This document shows positions 60,441 through 64,000 of a DNA stretch of 64,000 bases, piece after piece. Source of the stretch: Bartonella sp. CM31XJBT (lineage in GTDB: Bacteria; Pseudomonadota; Alphaproteobacteria; Rhizobiales; Rhizobiaceae); NCBI RefSeq assembly GCF_028618555.1, contig NZ_JAQITD010000008.1, forward strand, positions 1 to 64,000. Direction: 5' to 3'. A program made the position numbers and the translations under genes. The first letter of the stretch is position 1, and each line of letters begins with the position of its first letter. Under the pieces are notes generated by a model, which saw only the letters and a program-made list of their open reading frames with translations, was not told the origin of the DNA and ran no database searches.

Positions 60441-61104
60441 ATGGCTTCAAGAATTAGTCGTTTACGATCTGTACTCTTTGTGTAAACGGATGCTATACTG
60501 TCATTTGTTCAGCCCAAAAGTGCTTTCAATTGTAGATAGTATTTCCTCCCAATGAGTTGTTACGTGTTACTACTAATTTTTTAATGTTTTGGTTACATGT
60601 ATTTAAAATATGAGATTAAATCTATCTTTGGGGTGTTTTTTTGCCTTTATCACAAATAAATGTTGCATCACATTAAGATCGTCTTTAAGCGTTGCGGCTA
60701 ATTTCGGAAAAATTGGGAGGAAACATTTGTTTGGAAATTACTTTTCTCTGTTTTAATAAAGAGAAAAACATTCTGAATGTAATTATTATCGTTTCATACT
60801 CAAATGTTTTTCTCAAACTATTTTAAAAAATTGCTTTTGATTTGAGAATATTATAACATTAGTTAAGATGTGAGGCAGTTTTGCTAGGACGGTTTTGCCG
60901 GATTTGTGAGGAATTGAGCGCCTTCCACACCTTTTTATTTTTCCCCTCTCTTTTCTGAGTTTGCAAGGGTTTCCCTTGTTATTTTTTTATCTTGATTGTG
61001 TCGTGATATTATCATGTTGAGCGGTGGAGCTCATATAAAAATTTACGTATGAGGTGTTTTTTGTTCTCGAGTGTGTGATGAATATTTTTTTGAATAACAC
61101 TTTT
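60441..61104. other. Intergenic stretch, no gene supported
   Basis: Roughly 660 AT-rich bases with no firm feature. Confidence 0.4.
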
Positions 61105-61385
61105 ATTTATAAAAATAATTTAATTATTTTATACTGAATAAGGATCTCGAATATAGTAAGATTCTCTTATTCCAAATCTGTTCTAGGTTGAATCAATTAA
61201 AACCATCTGCTTGCACGTTACAAGCATGGAGAGCCGTGTGGATAAAAACTGTTGAAGAAAGAAGTAAAAATGCCTCTTATGAACGATCTCAAGTGCTAAA
61301 GATTGTTGCAACATTTGGGGCTGGAAAAGTGTGTGATGCTGCTGGTTTATTTTCTCATAAGGGTAAAGATGGTTTTCAATAGATT
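61105..61385 (+). mobile_element. Decayed integrase 5' fragment (repeat family copy)
   Basis: Plus-strand copy. The upstream block gattctcttattccaaatc, gttgaatcaatt and gcttgcacgttacaagca lies at 61160-61225, followed by an ATG at 61270 region and, in shifted frames, pieces equivalent to KVCDAAGLFSHKGKDG, the CDGAGLLLRKRKDG stretch of the arm domain. The open frame at 61188-61382 is partly this remnant. Confidence 0.55.
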
Positions 61386-61728
61386 TATTATAAGCTTCAT
61401 GAAAATATTATCCTTTAGAATTGTGATATGCCCTTGAAGGGGGGAGCAAGAGAAACTCACTCAATAAGGAGACAAATTATTTACAGATCGGATCTGGTAG
61501 AAAATTTCGTTTTTTAAGGTGGGAATGAAGTTGAGATTCAAGATAGCGTGAAAAGACGGACACTGATGGTTAAAAATGCATACAAAAAGCAGAGTTTACA
61601 CTCAAATAGTTGCAAGCGATGTTTGAAATTTTGTGTGTGGTTTATCTGTAGAATTAAAATTTTGCTTTGCTCTTATGTGAAATTAAGATGCTTATTTGCG
61701 CAAATTACAATAAGCCAAGAGAGTATGC
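61386..61728. other. Intergenic stretch, no gene supported
   Basis: No feature recognised. Confidence 0.35.
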
Positions 61729-61827
61729 TTAGTATATTTCTATTACGAGAACTAAAATAACAACAAAAGTATTGATGGTGATAATCAAGGTTGAATAAAG
61801 CATAGCGGCTTTTACGAGATCAGCCAT
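61729..61827 (-). CDS. Possible 32-residue membrane peptide
   Basis: From the ATG at 61827, preceded by aaagagg at five-base spacing, reads MADLVKAAMLYSTLIITINT followed by a strongly hydrophobic end (FVVILVLVIEIY). The good ribosome site and single-helix profile are the only support; the longer frame upstream is not protein-like. Could be a small membrane toxin-like peptide, unproven. Confidence 0.35.
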   Translation of the reverse strand: MADLVKAAMLYSTLIITINTFVVILVLVIEIY

Positions 61828-62329
61828 AAAAACCTCTTTCTGTTCTTTTTGAGGTGATTTTATGAATAACAATACGTTACATATCTGTAATATATGCTGA
61901 TACAACATATTCGGCAAGCTTATAAATCGTTCTTTTTTTATAAAAGCTTAAGGAGTTAGAGTATTGTGAATCCTAAAAAAGAAAGCTTTAAAAGGACTAG
62001 TGATTGATTTTGTAGGTTTTGTGTTGCTGAAAACTTTTTTTATCCTGTTATGCTATAAAGCACTATCATTTATAACGATAATATAAGGTATATAAGTTTT
62101 TTTGGAATGTTTAAGTATTTTTTAGTGTGCGATGAATATTCGTAGGTTTATTTGTTGAGCCTTTCGTTTAAGTGAATCACAAGAGTGGAAGTCAAGAGAA
62201 GATCGTTTGACAAAAATTCGGACTGCGTACAGAGCCGATTGAGTTAAGATCTTGGTCCTTTAAAGTGAGCGGAGGAAGACAAAAATGTTTTTTGATCGTT
62301 TATCTCATAGCAAGATTGGTTAATGCTGT
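61828..62329. other. Intergenic stretch, no gene supported
   Basis: 500 AT-rich bases; nothing recognised. Confidence 0.35.
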
Positions 62330-62775
62330 TCTAATGGGGCATGTTTTACACAAAAGTAAAGAACGTTCCAAACGAAATATACTTATGTTGTATATTAGTA
62401 TATTAGTATTGCATATTTATGTACTTGTTTTAAAGAAACATCTCTCAACGCACACGACAGACATTTTACGATGACACTCGTAAATGGTATAACGGTAAAT
62501 GTGACTAGTATAACAGTAAAGCTCTCGTGAAATAATATAAACTTTGAATAATATAAAAATCTGTAGAATGCTATCATCTTTATACTTATGAAAGAGCAAG
62601 TCACAATCATCGTACGCTTGCTTCCAATATTTATTATAGTTCTTGGCATTTGCTAAGGTTCATAAGAGGCATTTTTCTTTCAGCGTATTTTATCAACACA
62701 TCAGGGCGTTGTTTGTGATGTGCAAGCAAGTGATGTTAATTTATTCAACATGGAATAGATTTGAAATGTGATGAT
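62330..62775 (-). mobile_element. Decayed integrase 5' fragment (repeat family copy)
   Basis: On the minus strand, RDVSLKQVHKYAI at about 62452-62414 is an almost intact copy of the integrase motif RDVSLKQAREYAI. The upstream block near 62720-62770 (tttcaaatct, gttgaataaatt) matches the other copies. Frames interrupted. Confidence 0.6.
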
Positions 62776-62994
62776 TATGAAAGAGAAGAGCCGCATTTAA
62801 AAGGTTAAAAACGAGAGAAAGTTCGTAACAAAAATTGTACCTTGATTATAAAATGATTGTTTCTCTGTTTTTATACTAGTAGCGCATGTAAAGTCGCGAT
62901 ATTAAGAGCAAACTGTTTTATGGAGCGAAATAATCTATAGGAAGATACTGTGGAAATTCTGAAAATATCAATGTGGGGGAGCATTAAGCATTAT

Positions 62995-63425
62995 GCATTG
63001 GATAATATTTTGATTTATAATGATAATCTATCGTTATTCAACTTGAATTAGAGCCCTGAATACTGGAATTTTTTTCATTCCAAATTTGTTTCGTGGTGAA
63101 TTAACCAAAACAATGTCTTTTGCAGTTACAAGCAGGGAGCTCCCATGCGCAGAGAAATTGTACAAGAAAGGCCACGCTTTTATGAACCATCTCAAGTGCC
63201 AAGGGTATCAGAACATAAGGGGTTAGAACAATATGTGATGGTGCTGGCTTGCTTCTTTTATTAAGCGTAAAGATGGAAAGTGCTCAATGGATTTTATACA
63301 TGTCATGGAAGATTTATCATTATACCATTCATGGGCCGCGGCGCGAAATAGGCTTGGGTGCACTTAAGAGATGTTTCTTTAAAACAAGCGCGTGAATATG
63401 CGATTGAAGACGTATCAAACTGATT
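62995..63425 (+). mobile_element. Integrase 5' fragment extending to the RDVSLKQAREYA motif
   Basis: Plus-strand copy with the upstream block (tgatttataatgataatc, tttcattccaaatttg) at 63010-63100, an ATG near 63182 and, across shifted frames, CDGAGLLL-like, IKRKDGK and HSWAAARNRLG. LRDVSLKQAREYAIEDVSN at about 63364-63420 follows, ending in a stop. It covers more of the arm-binding domain than any other copy. Confidence 0.65.
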
Positions 63426-64000
63426 GGCTAAGAAACTCTTGAAAAGGTTCAAAAAATCTTATATAGTCGTTCATTGCAAAGAAAAGCGAATGATAACTTA
63501 AAAAAGGAAGATTGATGGCTGTTTAGCTATTTTAAGATGTCTTTTTTTATATTGCTGTATGGCTGATCTGTTCAAAAGAGCATTCTTTTTGTGTTTTATG
63601 CGAAATACTGCATGTGTGCGGAAAGAGCATGGGAGAGGGGGTGTCTTTTTGAATGGGTGCAAACTGATCTTGTAGGGTGCCATCTTATGGGACGCCAGAA
63701 GGTATACAGGTTTAGGTGCAGAGAGAGCCATACGGTTATGGAGGGTAAAATGCTGCTATCGGTAAAATGCTGAAATTTTTAATGGGCTTACGTTTTTATA
63801 TGCTGCAAGATAGGCTGCGGGTTTTTGTCGGCAGATAGTTTTTGTGGCCGAAGTTTTCGTGAGAGCATTGTTGTTTTCTGTTGAAGACGTACTGGTGATA
63901 AAATAGGCAAAGATAAAATCGGTAAAGCGAAATAGACAGAACAAATATGGAAGTTTCGATATTATCGTAAGGTTTGAGTTTATAGCGTTTTGATGAATTA
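63426..64000. other. Intergenic stretch to the window end
   Basis: No gene supported; short frames on both strands lack ribosome sites. Confidence 0.35.

Overview
The window is low-GC alphaproteobacterial chromosome and is almost certainly from a Bartonella species. It carries a complete virB2-virB11/virD4 type IV secretion locus, with the Bartonella effector protein (Bep) genes interleaved and downstream. The virB11 - bepA - virD4 - bepC arrangement is typical of the Bartonella radiation that uses Bep effectors. The rest is a background of Bartonella-type housekeeping genes separated by unusually long, decayed intergenic DNA. I cannot assign the species from sequence alone.

Region 1 (1-21.7 kb) is mostly housekeeping. 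In order it holds a frameshifted abortive-infection-like gene, an MFS exporter, the 3' stump of a type III restriction gene, a membrane/coiled-coil protein, pyrF, hisS, an acidic hypothetical protein, a peroxiredoxin, pgm, a PhnA-like zinc-ribbon protein with a palindromic operator candidate, a NifU-type Fe-S protein, a universal stress protein, trpS and murJ. Gaps hold decayed fragments of a tyrosine integrase and a broken copy of the nifU 3' end.

Region 2 (21.7-47.2 kb, all minus strand) is the VirB/VirD4/Bep system. virB2 to virB11 are tightly packed with start/stop overlaps, followed by a small antitoxin (BiaA type) with bepA, then virD4, then a degenerate antitoxin with bepC, then five further effectors. 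These are two short tyrosine-motif/BID proteins, a two-BID protein, a proline/tyrosine-rich two-BID protein, and a 1067-residue protein that looks like two complete FIC-OB-BID effectors fused head to tail. Several effectors share near-identical intergenic modules and 3' ends, so the cluster has grown by local duplication. The VirB proteins form the channel and pilus, VirD4 is the coupling protein, and the BID domain plus the charged C-terminal tail of each Bep is the delivery signal.

Region 3 (47.2-64 kb) is accessory and decaying. It has an SNase-like membrane-anchored protein divergent from virB2, a HAD phosphatase with ribF, a DUF442-type protein, a plasmid-type parA plus ribbon-helix-helix partner, four EexN-like entry-exclusion lipoprotein genes (one frameshifted), an XRE regulator frameshifted in an 8-nt homopolymer behind a highly structured leader, and at least seven decayed 5' fragments of one integrase family. 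This looks like the residue of integrated plasmid or conjugative elements.

The most interesting items are the tandem FIC fusion with a 129-bp gene-conversion-like block, the non-canonical lysine FIC motif of BepC beside an antitoxin whose inhibitory motif is eroded, the decayed virD4 copy, and single-base frameshifts in three defence or exclusion related genes. No tRNA, rRNA, CRISPR array or intact insertion sequence was recognised.
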